From: Psychrobacillus sp044762745
Lineage (GTDB): Bacteria; Bacillota; Bacilli; Bacillales_A; Planococcaceae
Direction: 5' to 3'
Assembly (NCBI RefSeq): GCF_044762745.1
Contig: NZ_JBIWEX010000003.1
Coordinates: 168,523 to 232,522 of the forward strand
DNA length: 64,000 nt
Shown here: in pieces, positions 7,749 to 15,741 of the stretch
Numbering within the stretch: the stretch's first letter is position 1
Layout of the letters: the number at the start of each line of letters is the position of its first letter
Position numbers and translations under genes: made by a program
The notes under the pieces: model-generated
Databases searched by the model: none
The model's input: the letters and a program-made list of their open reading frames with translations, nothing else
What the model was told of the DNA's origin: nothing

Positions 7749-9338
7749 TCAATCTTCGGCAATCCAAGTACGTAACAATTTCGCGAAATCTTCTGGCTTG
7801 TCTTTTGCCATTTTTTCAAGTTGTTTTCGTCTTAAGCTAGCTTCTGTTTCTTTTTCATCATTAATGTCATCGATTTTCAATACTTCTCTTTGTTCTTCGA
7901 GAATAACTTGTTCTTCTTCGTCATTTCTTCTAGATCGTAAAATGAAAATTACAAGAAGGATAATCGCAACTAGTAAAATACCTCCTACTACGTACACCCA
8001 CCAAGGAATAGTAGCAGTAGTTTCTACATTCGCTACAGATTTACCATTAAATTGTTGTACAGACACTACAATTTTTTCTTGAAGTTGTTGTTCCGTTAGT
8101 ACTCCTACTTCATCTTTATCAATAGAAGTTCGAATAATTGTTGCAAGGATTTGTTCGATATCCCCTTGGACGCCAGTAGGCATCGATGCAATATCTTCAG
8201 GATTTGGTGGTTCTACCATTACTTGAATTCCGATATCTCTAATTTTATAAGGGCTTTCGACAATTTCTTTTCGAATTCGATTCACTTCACTATTAATCAT
8301 ATCTTCGGTTCTTTCATAATCACCGTTTGCTGTAGAACCTTCTACATAGTTCGTAAAGTTATCCGTCGCATCTTCTGCTTGAGGTGTTCCCCCTGCAATA
8401 GGGTTATTTCCTGTGAACGTCTCTGAAATACGCTGTGCACTAATCTCGATTCCAGCCATATTTTCTTCATCAACAGGAAGCACTAAATTTTCTTCTCTAT
8501 TTTCTTGTTGGAAATCGATATCCGTTGTAACCGAAACAACTACTTTGTCTTGCCCCATTAGAGTGCCTAACATCGTTTGTACTTGTCTTTGTAGGTCGCG
8601 TTCAATGGTCTTTTTAATCGTCATTTGATCAGTTACGCTTGTTCCGCCCATACCGGTAGTCGCCTGTGCCATATCAAAATATTCTAAATACTGATTTCGA
8701 ATTGTAATATCTTCAGTAGATAAGTTTGGAACGGATTTAGATACTAAGTTGTATAAAGACGTAATTTGAGATTCCGTAAACTGATATCCTGGTTCTGTAT
8801 TTAATATAATTGCAGCACTAGCCGTTCCATTGCTTTGTGATAAAAACACGCTTTCTTCTGGTAATGTAATCATTACTTTAGCGTCTTTTATTCCCTTTAC
8901 ACCTTTAATCAGATTAGCTAATTCCGTTTGCATTGAAGCTAATTTTAAAACGTTAAATTCGTTGTCTGTCATTCCGAAACCAGCATTTTGAGAAAAGAAG
9001 CTATAGTCAATCATTCCTGACTGTGGAAACCCTTCTGCCGCTAGTTGTACTAATAGTGCATCTACTTGATCTGCGGGAACGGAAATCGATGTCCCACCAG
9101 CGGCAATCTCATTCGGTACTCCTTGTGCATCTAATGTTTCTTTAATACGTCCTATTTCAGAAGGAGAAACATCCGAGTATAGAGGAACAAATTCTGTTTT
9201 GGTTAAGAAGTAGGTAAGTAGAGCGGCTAGTAATATAACGGCAACACCACTACCTATTATTGTCCCTTTTTGTGCTTTCGTTCTACTTTTCCAAAATAGG
9301 CTTATATCATTTGTGATTTTTTTTATACGTTCATTCAT
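7749..9338 (-). CDS. fliF: Flagellar MS-ring protein FliF
   Basis: FliF builds the membrane-embedded MS ring on which the motor and export gate assemble. The 529-residue protein has two membrane spans, at about 26-46 (GTIIGSGVAVILLAALLTYFL) and about 442-465 (WWVYVVGGILLVAIILLVIFI). Between them is a long extracytoplasmic region with the YscJ/FliF ring-building motif around VPLYSDVSPSEIGRIKETLD. The cytoplasmic tail that binds FliG ends in PEDFAKLLRTWIAED. CGGAGG precedes the ATG. Length and topology are standard. Confidence 0.96.
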   Translation of the reverse strand: MNERIKKITNDISLFWKSRTKAQKGTIIGSGVAVILLAALLTYFLTKTEFVPLYSDVSPSEIGRIKETLDAQGVPNEIAAGGTSISVPADQVDALLVQLAAEGFPQSGMIDYSFFSQNAGFGMTDNEFNVLKLASMQTELANLIKGVKGIKDAKVMITLPEESVFLSQSNGTASAAIILNTEPGYQFTESQITSLYNLVSKSVPNLSTEDITIRNQYLEYFDMAQATTGMGGTSVTDQMTIKKTIERDLQRQVQTMLGTLMGQDKVVVSVTTDIDFQQENREENLVLPVDEENMAGIEISAQRISETFTGNNPIAGGTPQAEDATDNFTNYVEGSTANGDYERTEDMINSEVNRIRKEIVESPYKIRDIGIQVMVEPPNPEDIASMPTGVQGDIEQILATIIRTSIDKDEVGVLTEQQLQEKIVVSVQQFNGKSVANVETTATIPWWVYVVGGILLVAIILLVIFILRSRRNDEEEQVILEEQREVLKIDDINDEKETEASLRRKQLEKMAKDKPEDFAKLLRTWIAED

Positions 9339-9395
9339 TATTATCCTCCGGTTATGGTGAATATTTTTGCTCGATATTTAGCGATAACCGAGAGT

Positions 9396-9701
9396 TTAAA
9401 CTGGCATTCGCATGATTTCTTGATACGCTTCAATTACTTTGTTTCGAATTTCTAAAGTTGCGTTCAATGTAATACTCGCTTTTTGTGAAGCAATCATCAC
9501 ATCGTGCAATTCTATATTTTCTCCACGAATTAATTTTTCTGTAGCAACATCAGATGCTTTTTGATTTGCATTTACAGAGTCAATCGCGCCTTTCAAAAAA
9601 TCACCAAATTTTTCTTGTGCTTCTGCGGAACTCACTTTGGAAGTTGTAGAGGCAGGATTTATTTGGGAAGGGTTAAATAACGAAACAGATTCAATTGCCA
9701 T
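9396..9701 (-). CDS. fliE: Flagellar hook-basal body protein FliE
   Basis: FliE is the small protein joining the MS ring and export gate to the proximal rod. The 101-residue product has the FliE C-terminal motif VMIASQKASITLNATLEIRNKVIEAYQEIMRMPV, with the terminal RMPV/MQV-type end expected of the family. It starts with ATG and lies 23 bases after flgC and 57 before fliF in the operon. Confidence 0.94.
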   Translation of the reverse strand: MAIESVSLFNPSQINPASTTSKVSSAEAQEKFGDFLKGAIDSVNANQKASDVATEKLIRGENIELHDVMIASQKASITLNATLEIRNKVIEAYQEIMRMPV

Positions 9702-9724
9702 TTTAGCTCAAACCTTCTTTCTTC

Positions 9725-10186
9725 TTATTTTCCAATTTCTAATGCTTTAGATAACATCGCTTTGTTTGCATTAAAAACTGTGACATTCGCTTCATAAGAG
9801 CGTGTAGCTGATATTAAGTCAACCATTTCTTTTAAAGGGTCAACATTAGGCATTTCTACATACCCTTCCTCATTCGCATCTATATGCGTAGGGTCATACA
9901 CTAATTTGAATGGAGTTTCTGTATCTTCGTTTATTTTAGTTACTTTTACTCCATGTCCTAGACTATCTTTATTAGCTGTTCCCATTGCTACATTTAAGAA
10001 ATTCGAAAATTTCCCTTCTATTGGTTGTAATGTGACTGTTTTTCTTCTATAAGCTTGCCACTCCCCATCGACCAATTTAGCACGTGTCGTGTCGACATTT
10101 GCCATATTAGAAGAAATAACATCCATCCGAAGACGTTGAGCAGTTAAAGCGGAAGCCGTGGTATTCATCCCATGAAAAATCGACAT
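9725..10186 (-). CDS. flgC: Flagellar basal-body rod protein FlgC
   Basis: FlgC is a proximal rod subunit. The 153-residue product has the rod-family N-terminus (TASALTAQRLRMDVISSNMANVDT, about 10-33) and the C-terminal helix DLISATRSYEANVTVFNANKAMLSKALEIGK. The internal YVEMPNVDPLKEMVDLI is typical of FlgC. The ATG has AAGGAGG upstream and overlaps the end of flgB by one base, so the two are translationally coupled. Confidence 0.95.
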   Translation of the reverse strand: MSIFHGMNTTASALTAQRLRMDVISSNMANVDTTRAKLVDGEWQAYRRKTVTLQPIEGKFSNFLNVAMGTANKDSLGHGVKVTKINEDTETPFKLVYDPTHIDANEEGYVEMPNVDPLKEMVDLISATRSYEANVTVFNANKAMLSKALEIGK

Positions 10187-10581
10187 TATCTGCTTCCTCC
10201 TTTAATAACCGTTTGAAGTGTATTCAGTTTCCCACTAACACGGTCGACAAGCGCATTGTAGTAAAGCTGATTGGTCGCAAGATTTGCTTGCTCTTTATCC
10301 ATGTCAACTCCATTTCCATTATTGCTGTAACGGTAATTATTATAGTCGAATAATCCAGAAGCACTAGTTTGCGCGCTAAAATTCATATGTTTCTGTTCTG
10401 TTCGATTAGCTGATATAGTACTATTTTTTGCTTTCGATAAAAATTCGTTAAAGCTAACAGTTCTCGCTTTGTAATTCGGTGTGTCAACATTCGCTATATT
10501 TTGCGCAATTGTTTTTTGTTTCGCCGCAGAGAAACCTAATCCTCTTTCCAGATTTGAAATTGTTCCACCAAATAAATCCAA
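10186..10581 (-). CDS. flgB: Flagellar basal-body rod protein FlgB
   Basis: FlgB is a proximal rod subunit and the first gene of the fla/che operon. The 131-residue protein carries the rod N-terminal motif (LGFSAAKQKTIAQNIANVDTPNYKAR) and the FlgB-type GNGVDMDKEQANLATNQLYYNALVD near the C-terminus. Translation starts at TTG, with GAGGTG six bases upstream. In B. subtilis this gene directly follows codY. Here a 1.3-kb gap containing a repeat element separates them, so the operon promoter must lie in 10582-11004 or beyond. Confidence 0.95.
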   Translation of the reverse strand: MDLFGGTISNLERGLGFSAAKQKTIAQNIANVDTPNYKARTVSFNEFLSKAKNSTISANRTEQKHMNFSAQTSASGLFDYNNYRYSNNGNGVDMDKEQANLATNQLYYNALVDRVSGKLNTLQTVIKGGSR

Positions 10582-11004
10582 CTATTTCACCTCATTTTGC
10601 TTTTTCGACTTTTCTTTATAATAAGAATCTACGAAAATCATAATAATCTAATTGTAATGAAAACGTTACAATGTGTCTATTCAATTTAAGTTGATTTAAT
10701 AGGTCCTTTTTCCTTTTTTTCGCTAATATTCGACTTTTTATTGTCTGTTCTATACAATTGTTAATTTTTGCATACATTGCCTCTAAAAATCAATCAAAAA
10801 ACATCAAGTTTCACAAAAACTTAATGTTAGAAATATCTAAAAAGCGTCACTAGTATGACTTTTTATCCACCTAATTGCTTTCCGACATTTATTAGTCGCT
10901 TCTTCGACAAGAAATACCTTTTTTCGCATTTAACAATTTACTATTAAAAAAACTATGATTTGTGTTTTGTATCGAGCCTGTTACTGAGCTTTAATTCATT
11001 AAAT
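10582..11004. other. Gene-free leader region upstream of flgB
   Basis: An AT-rich 423-base stretch without a supportable gene. It must hold the fla/che promoter or leader. The visible structure is an inverted repeat, ATTGTAA/TTACAAT at 10651-10672. I could not pick one sigma-A promoter with well-spaced boxes, and no clear sigma-D site was seen. Confidence 0.5.
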
Positions 11005-11766
11005 AGGAATAATGCATTTTAAGGAAGTTACCGCTTGGATTTTCGCTGCAGGCGGACGACGCTTTCCGCCGGGTGAGCGATAAGCCAACACCGCCGCTTA
11101 CGCGTACGTTGTGATGGCTTATCTTTCTCGCTCATCCGGCTGGAGTCGCCGCCTTACGCTGCATCAATGAAATATGCTAGCTAATTAGCGTTTAGCTAGA
11201 CAAACCAAAAAAATATTTAAACCGCTGCACGAAGGCAAAAGTGGCAGCTATCACTATATGAAAAAAATTGTTAAACAGAGAACATAAACCTCACTATGTT
11301 ACAAATAGCCAAATAATGTATATTTTTATAAAATTAATGGTCGTCTCCTATTAAGCAAACTCTTGGATTTGAGAAATAATTGCTTCCGTACATAAATTGG
11401 TTGCTCTTATCCATTAACTGGATAAATTTCTACGAGATACTTACTAATAATGGATTTCCCTCTTCGATTCTAATAAAACTTTTGGTTTATAAAGCGATAA
11501 TCTAATTAGTCAGCAAGCTCCTCTGATCCTTGCGGAAGGGCGGCGACTCCAGCGGAGGCCAACAGGATGTTGGTCATGAAGGCGTTGCCACACGATGTGG
11601 CACACTTAGCCTTCGTTCTTCTGTTGAGACAGATGAACCTTCACAGCGCACGCGTAGCGTCGGTGAAGGTTCATCGCTCATCGCTCACCCCGCTAAAAAA
11701 AGCGTCCGCCCTGTAGCGAAAATCCTTGCGGACACTTGATTCAACTTGCTAAGACGCATTATTCCT
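11005..11766. mobile_element. MITE-like element A, 762 bp, between codY and flgB
   Basis: Terminal inverted repeats AGGAATAATGC (11005-11015) and GCATTATTCCT (11756-11766) bound a segment with two GC-rich arms in opposite orientation, at about 11035-11168 and 11532-11731. Each arm contains TACGCGTA or a close variant flanked by nested inverted repeats. The AT-rich middle (11169-11520) is related to the middle of element B. No transposase is encoded. Mobility is inferred from the ends, the multicopy occurrence and the insertion into a normally short codY-flgB gap. Confidence 0.65.
11555..11625. repeat. Nested hairpin insertion in the right arm of element A
   Basis: Compared with the right arms of elements B and C, this arm has about 70 extra bases between AGCGG and the common ACAGATGA. 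The extra DNA is a chain of short hairpins: CCAACAGGATGTTGG (11559-11573), and GCCAC-ACGAT-GTGGC (11587-11601) enclosed by GAAGGC/GCCTTC (11578-11583 and 11609-11614). It looks like a separate small repeat inserted in, or lost from, the other copies. Confidence 0.55.
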
Positions 11767-11870
11767 AAAAAGCGAAGGGCAGTGTGCAAATAATATAAGG
11801 TCATTTTTATTAAATACTACTTGTAGCAATACTGTGGGATTTCGCTAAATTTACAAAATTTTTGCCCCAC

Positions 11871-11902
11871 AAAAAACCTCTTCTACCATTAAGTAGAAGA
11901 GG
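11871..11902 (-). terminator. Rho-independent terminator of codY
   Basis: On the minus strand CCTCTTCTAC and GTAGAAGAGG form a 10-bp perfect stem around a six-base loop, followed by a run of six Ts. It begins 19 bases after the codY stop and isolates codY from flgB. Confidence 0.9.
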
Positions 11903-11920
11903 CTAATTTTATTTTACGTA

Positions 11921-12700
11921 TTATTTCATTTTCAACTGAGCTAATTCAGCAAGGAATTTGTCGTTTAGAACTTTAATATAAGTTCCTTTCATTCCTAATG
12001 ATCTTGATTCAATTACTCCAGCACTTTCTAGTTTACGTAGTGCGTTTACAATTACAGAACGAGTGATTCCTACACGATCCGCAATTTTAGAAGCAACAAG
12101 TAATCCTTCATTGCCATCTAGTTCTTCAAAAATATGCTCAATCGCTTCTAATTCACTGTAAGATAATGAATTAATCGCCATTTGAACGACTGCTTTACTA
12201 CGTGCTTCTTCTTCAATTTCTTCCGATTTTTCACGAAGGATTTCCATACCAACTACAGTCGCACCATATTCACCAAGGATTAGATCATCATCATGGAATT
12301 CTTGTTTCAAACGACCTAGAATCAACGTACCTAAACGCTCGCCTCCGCCAATAATTGGGACGATTGTTGTTAAGCCTTCATTAAATAACTCACGGTTTTC
12401 CTCAGGAAATACAGAATGTTTACTGTACACATCTAAGTTAGGTGAAGTCTCAGTTACTGTAAACAAATTTTTTGTATATTCTTCCGGAAATTGACGCTCT
12501 TCCATCATTTTTATAATACGTTCGTTTTCAATTTGTTGGTGTACTTCAAATCCAAGTAATTTACCTTTTCTGCTTACGATGAATGCATTACATTCGATTA
12601 CTTCACTTAATGTTGCTGCCATTTCTTTAAAGTTAACTGGTTTACCAGCAGATGCTTGTAGCATCGAGTTAATCTTTCTTGTTTTGTCTAATAAATTCAT
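11921..12700 (-). CDS. codY: GTP-sensing global repressor CodY
   Basis: CodY is the branched-chain amino acid and GTP-responsive global regulator of nutrient limitation genes. The 259-residue protein has the N-terminal GAF ligand domain (about 1-155, with PIIGGGERLGTLIL). The C-terminal winged helix (about 195-259) carries the nearly invariant ASKIADRVGITRSVIVNALR segment. The ATG at 12700 has GGAGG eight bases upstream and gives the same length as B. subtilis CodY; an ATG at 12715 overlaps that site. It ends the xerC-hslV-hslU-codY operon and has its own terminator. Confidence 0.97.
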   Translation of the reverse strand: MNLLDKTRKINSMLQASAGKPVNFKEMAATLSEVIECNAFIVSRKGKLLGFEVHQQIENERIIKMMEERQFPEEYTKNLFTVTETSPNLDVYSKHSVFPEENRELFNEGLTTIVPIIGGGERLGTLILGRLKQEFHDDDLILGEYGATVVGMEILREKSEEIEEEARSKAVVQMAINSLSYSELEAIEHIFEELDGNEGLLVASKIADRVGITRSVIVNALRKLESAGVIESRSLGMKGTYIKVLNDKFLAELAQLKMK

Positions 12701-12787
12701 TTTTGTATCCTCCATTGTAGTTCCATTATTTATTTTTTATATTCTAAAGCTTTTCAATTATTTTTTGAAAACACCCAGTATTCCATT

Positions 12788-14182
12788 CTACAGTATAAAC
12801 TGAGATAAATCTTTGTTTTTCACAATATTGTCAAGTTTTTGATCGATATAAGTTGGTGTGATTTGAATATGGGCTGGTGAAATGTCAGAAGCTTCATAAG
12901 AAAGTTCTTCTAAAATTTTCTCCAGAATGGTATGAAGTCTTCTAGCTCCAATATTATCAGTTTCTTGGTTGACTTCATAAGCGATTTCCCCAATTCGTTC
13001 GATTGATTCGTCTGAAAATGTTATCGTTACTCCTTCTGTTTGAAGTAAAGCTTCGTATTGCTTCACTAGAGAATGTTGAGGCTCTTTTAAAATTCGAACA
13101 AAATCATCTTTCGTTAGCTTTTCCAGTTCTACACGAATCGGAAAACGACCCTGCAATTCCGGAATGAGATCCGATGGTTTCGACATATGAAAAGCTCCTG
13201 CAGCAATAAACAAAATATAATCTGTTTTAACTGCTCCATATTTAGTCGTAACAGTAGAACCTTCCACAATCGGTAAAATATCTCGTTGAACACCCTCCCT
13301 TGAAACATCCACAGAAGAATTACTTCCACTCCTACTCGCAATCTTATCCATCTCATCGATAAAGATTATCCCGGATTGTTCTGTTTTTTCGATTGCAATT
13401 TGGGCAATTTCATCATTGTCTATTAACTTACCCGCTTCTTCATGAACTAAAACTTTCCGCGCATCTTTCACTTTCATTTTTCTTTTCTTCTTTTTCTTTG
13501 GCATTAAACTAGAAAACGCGTCTTGCATATTCATACCCATGCTTTCCATTCCGCCGCCTTGCAACGCGTCAAAAATCGATGGTGCTGCTTCCGTTACTTC
13601 GACTGTTACAATTTCATCCTCGAGTTTACCGTCTCTTAAATCTTCGGCAATTTGGGAGCGTTTTAAACGTATATCTGTATCTTCTATATCAGAATTTTCA
13701 TCTTCGGCTTTTCCACCAAAAAGAGCTTCAAACGGATTTTGATTGGCATTCTTTTTCTTCAATGATGGAACTAATAACTTAACAATTGCATCGTTTGCCA
13801 AACGAATGGCTTGATCCTTAACTTCTTCCATTTTTTCTTCTTTTACAATTCGAATGGCTGCTTCAACTAGATCTCTTACCATCGATTCCACATCTCTACC
13901 GACATACCCGACTTCTGTAAACTTAGTTGCTTCCACTTTTACAAAAGGCGCCTTTGTCAGTTTTGCAATTCTTCTAGCAATTTCCGTTTTCCCTACACCA
14001 GTAGGTCCAATCATTAAGATATTTTTCGGTATTACTTCATTCTTCATCTCTTCGTTTAGTAATTGTCTTCGATATCGATTTCGAAGTGCAACTGCCACAG
14101 CTTTTTTAGCCGTTTCCTGACCAACGATAAAGTTATTTAAATGCTCTGTAATTTGTTTTGGGGTTAAGTTAGTTTCTTTCAT
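12788..14182 (-). CDS. hslU: HslU/ClpY ATPase subunit of the HslUV protease
   Basis: HslU is the AAA+ unfoldase that feeds the HslV peptidase. The 464-residue protein has the N-terminal LTPKQITEHLNNFIVGQ, the Walker A MIGPTGVGKTEIARR (about 58-72), the central intermediate domain (about 110-240) and the Walker B IIFIDEMDKIA. The sensor region GRFPIRVELEKL and the C-terminal NKDLSQFIL tail, which docks into HslV, are also present. It overlaps hslV by four bases and precedes codY, as in B. subtilis (clpY/codX). Confidence 0.97.
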   Translation of the reverse strand: MKETNLTPKQITEHLNNFIVGQETAKKAVAVALRNRYRRQLLNEEMKNEVIPKNILMIGPTGVGKTEIARRIAKLTKAPFVKVEATKFTEVGYVGRDVESMVRDLVEAAIRIVKEEKMEEVKDQAIRLANDAIVKLLVPSLKKKNANQNPFEALFGGKAEDENSDIEDTDIRLKRSQIAEDLRDGKLEDEIVTVEVTEAAPSIFDALQGGGMESMGMNMQDAFSSLMPKKKKKRKMKVKDARKVLVHEEAGKLIDNDEIAQIAIEKTEQSGIIFIDEMDKIASRSGSNSSVDVSREGVQRDILPIVEGSTVTTKYGAVKTDYILFIAAGAFHMSKPSDLIPELQGRFPIRVELEKLTKDDFVRILKEPQHSLVKQYEALLQTEGVTITFSDESIERIGEIAYEVNQETDNIGARRLHTILEKILEELSYEASDISPAHIQITPTYIDQKLDNIVKNKDLSQFIL

Positions 14183-14727
14183 TCACCTAATACCTCCACA
14201 ATAATTTGATGATTCGTAAATACGCAAATATCAGCAGCAGTAGTTAAAGACGCAACCGCAATTTCTTTTGCAGACATTTTATCTCCAGCATACTGTTTTA
14301 ATGCTCTCCCAGCGGCAAGTGCGTAATTCCCACCAGATCCAATCGCAAGAATTCCATCGTCTGGTTCAATTACTTCCCCAGTACCAGAGACTAATAATAG
14401 ATTTTTGCTATCCATTACTAAGAGCATTGCCTCTAGTTGTCGTAGCATTTTGTCTCCTCGCCATTGTTTGGCAAGCTCAACAGCTGCACGTTGAAGGTTT
14501 CCATTATACTCCATTAGTTTCCCTTCAAACATTTCAAATAATGTAAATGCATCTGCTACGGAACCAGCAAATCCTGCTACAACTTGACCGTTAAATAATC
14601 TTCTTACTTTTTTCGCTGTATGTTTCATCACGACTTGATTGCCTAATGTAACTTGCCCATCTCCTGCCATAGCATGAGTACCGTTATGACTAACCGCAAA
14701 AATCGTTGTTGCATGAATACTAGACAT
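14179..14727 (-). CDS. hslV: HslV/ClpQ peptidase subunit
   Basis: HslV is the proteasome-like peptidase partner of HslU. The 182-residue protein starts MSSIHATTIFAVSHNG. As in B. subtilis ClpQ (CodW), a short extension places serine after Met at the N-terminus instead of the Thr1 of E. coli HslV. The nucleophile is therefore probably this Ser (family knowledge). GDGQVTLG and the GSGGNYALAAGRAL motif are present. It is the second gene of the xerC-hslVU-codY group. Confidence 0.96.
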   Translation of the reverse strand: MSSIHATTIFAVSHNGTHAMAGDGQVTLGNQVVMKHTAKKVRRLFNGQVVAGFAGSVADAFTLFEMFEGKLMEYNGNLQRAAVELAKQWRGDKMLRQLEAMLLVMDSKNLLLVSGTGEVIEPDDGILAIGSGGNYALAAGRALKQYAGDKMSAKEIAVASLTTAADICVFTNHQIIVEVLGE

Positions 14728-14775
14728 TTTACCATTACCTCCAATAGATCAAATTCACTTTATTGTTATTGAATG

Positions 14776-15669
14776 CTATGCTCGAGGATGAGCATTCATA
14801 TACGTTTTTCGTAAATGTTCTTTCGTTACATGGGTGTATACTTGAGTAGAAGATAGATGCGAGTGACCTAATAGCTCTTGAACGCTTCTTAAATCCGCCC
14901 CATTGTTTAATAAATGCGTGGCAAAAGTATGGCGTAGCATATGAGGATAAATCGTTGAATGCATAGATGCTTTTTCCATCATTCCATTTAAAATATACCG
15001 TACTCCTTCTGTCGTTAAATGTTCTCCCCTGTTATTCACGAATAAAAAAGGATGGGAAGAGCGCTTCATCAGTTTGGGCCGACTATTCAACACATATTCT
15101 TCTACCGCAGAAAGTGCAAAGTCGCCTACAGGTACATATCGCTCTTTTCTACCTTTTCCTAAGACACGAACGACCCCGTAATTACTATCTATATGACGTA
15201 ATTCGATTGATATAAGTTCACTTACACGTATTCCAGTTGCATATAATAATTCAAGTATCGCTATATTACGAACGGATAATGGATCGGTCGCCTTATTCGC
15301 TTCAAATAATTTCGCCATTTCTTCTTCATAAAAGAAATGTGGCAGCCTCGTTTCTTTCTTCGGATGGTATAATGATTGGAAAGCATCATCTCGAATATTG
15401 TATTCTCTATGCAAAAATTTATAGTAAGAGCGTATGGAAGATATCTTCCGAGAAATAGAAGTTCTTGCAAGTTGCTCCTCATATAAGTTCGTAACATACA
15501 ATCTTGCATGGACATACTCTACATCATTTAAATTATTTACTCCTTCTATCTCTAGAAACTGGATAAATTGTTTTATATCGTTTTCATATTCGCGAACAGT
15601 TAGATTTGAATAATTTTTTTCTAATTGAATATACGCGATGAAAGCATGTAATTTATCAGATTCAATCAT
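14776..15669 (-). CDS. xerC: Tyrosine recombinase XerC (CodV)
   Basis: XerC acts with XerD at dif to resolve chromosome dimers. The 297-residue protein has the N-terminal SAM-like DNA-binding domain (about 1-90). The catalytic residues are Arg in ATGIRVSELISIEL, Lys in GKGRKERYVP, the HMLRHTFATHLL box, and LGHSHLSSTQVYTHVTK with the nucleophilic Tyr. The ATG at 15669 has TGGAG nine bases upstream. Longer starts (ATG at 15684, TTG at 15720) run into the trmFO terminator region. First gene of the cod operon. Confidence 0.93.
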   Translation of the reverse strand: MIESDKLHAFIAYIQLEKNYSNLTVREYENDIKQFIQFLEIEGVNNLNDVEYVHARLYVTNLYEEQLARTSISRKISSIRSYYKFLHREYNIRDDAFQSLYHPKKETRLPHFFYEEEMAKLFEANKATDPLSVRNIAILELLYATGIRVSELISIELRHIDSNYGVVRVLGKGRKERYVPVGDFALSAVEEYVLNSRPKLMKRSSHPFLFVNNRGEHLTTEGVRYILNGMMEKASMHSTIYPHMLRHTFATHLLNNGADLRSVQELLGHSHLSSTQVYTHVTKEHLRKTYMNAHPRA

Positions 15670-15696
15670 GCAAAACAACTCCATTACATTTCCATA

Positions 15697-15734
15697 GTAA
15701 AAGCCTCTAAAAGTATACAACTTTTAAGAGGCTT
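15697..15734 (-). terminator. Terminator between trmFO and xerC
   Basis: On the minus strand AAGCCTCT-TAAAAG pairs with CTTTTAGAGGCTT (one bulged A), followed by TTTTAC. It starts just after the trmFO stop and ends about 30 bases before the xerC start, so topA-trmFO and xerC-codY are probably separate transcripts with readthrough. Confidence 0.75.
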
Positions 15735-15741
15735 AAAGCAA

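Noticed and set aside
10650..10673. CcpA (cre) site upstream of flgB
   Set aside because: TGAAAACGTT fits one half, but the other half lacks the required bases and is one base out of register on the other strand.
11530..11739. 69-codon open frame on the plus strand in element A
   Set aside because: It lies wholly in the GC-rich hairpin arm, has no ribosome binding site, and its sequence is explained by inverted repeats. Copies in B and C do not keep the frame.
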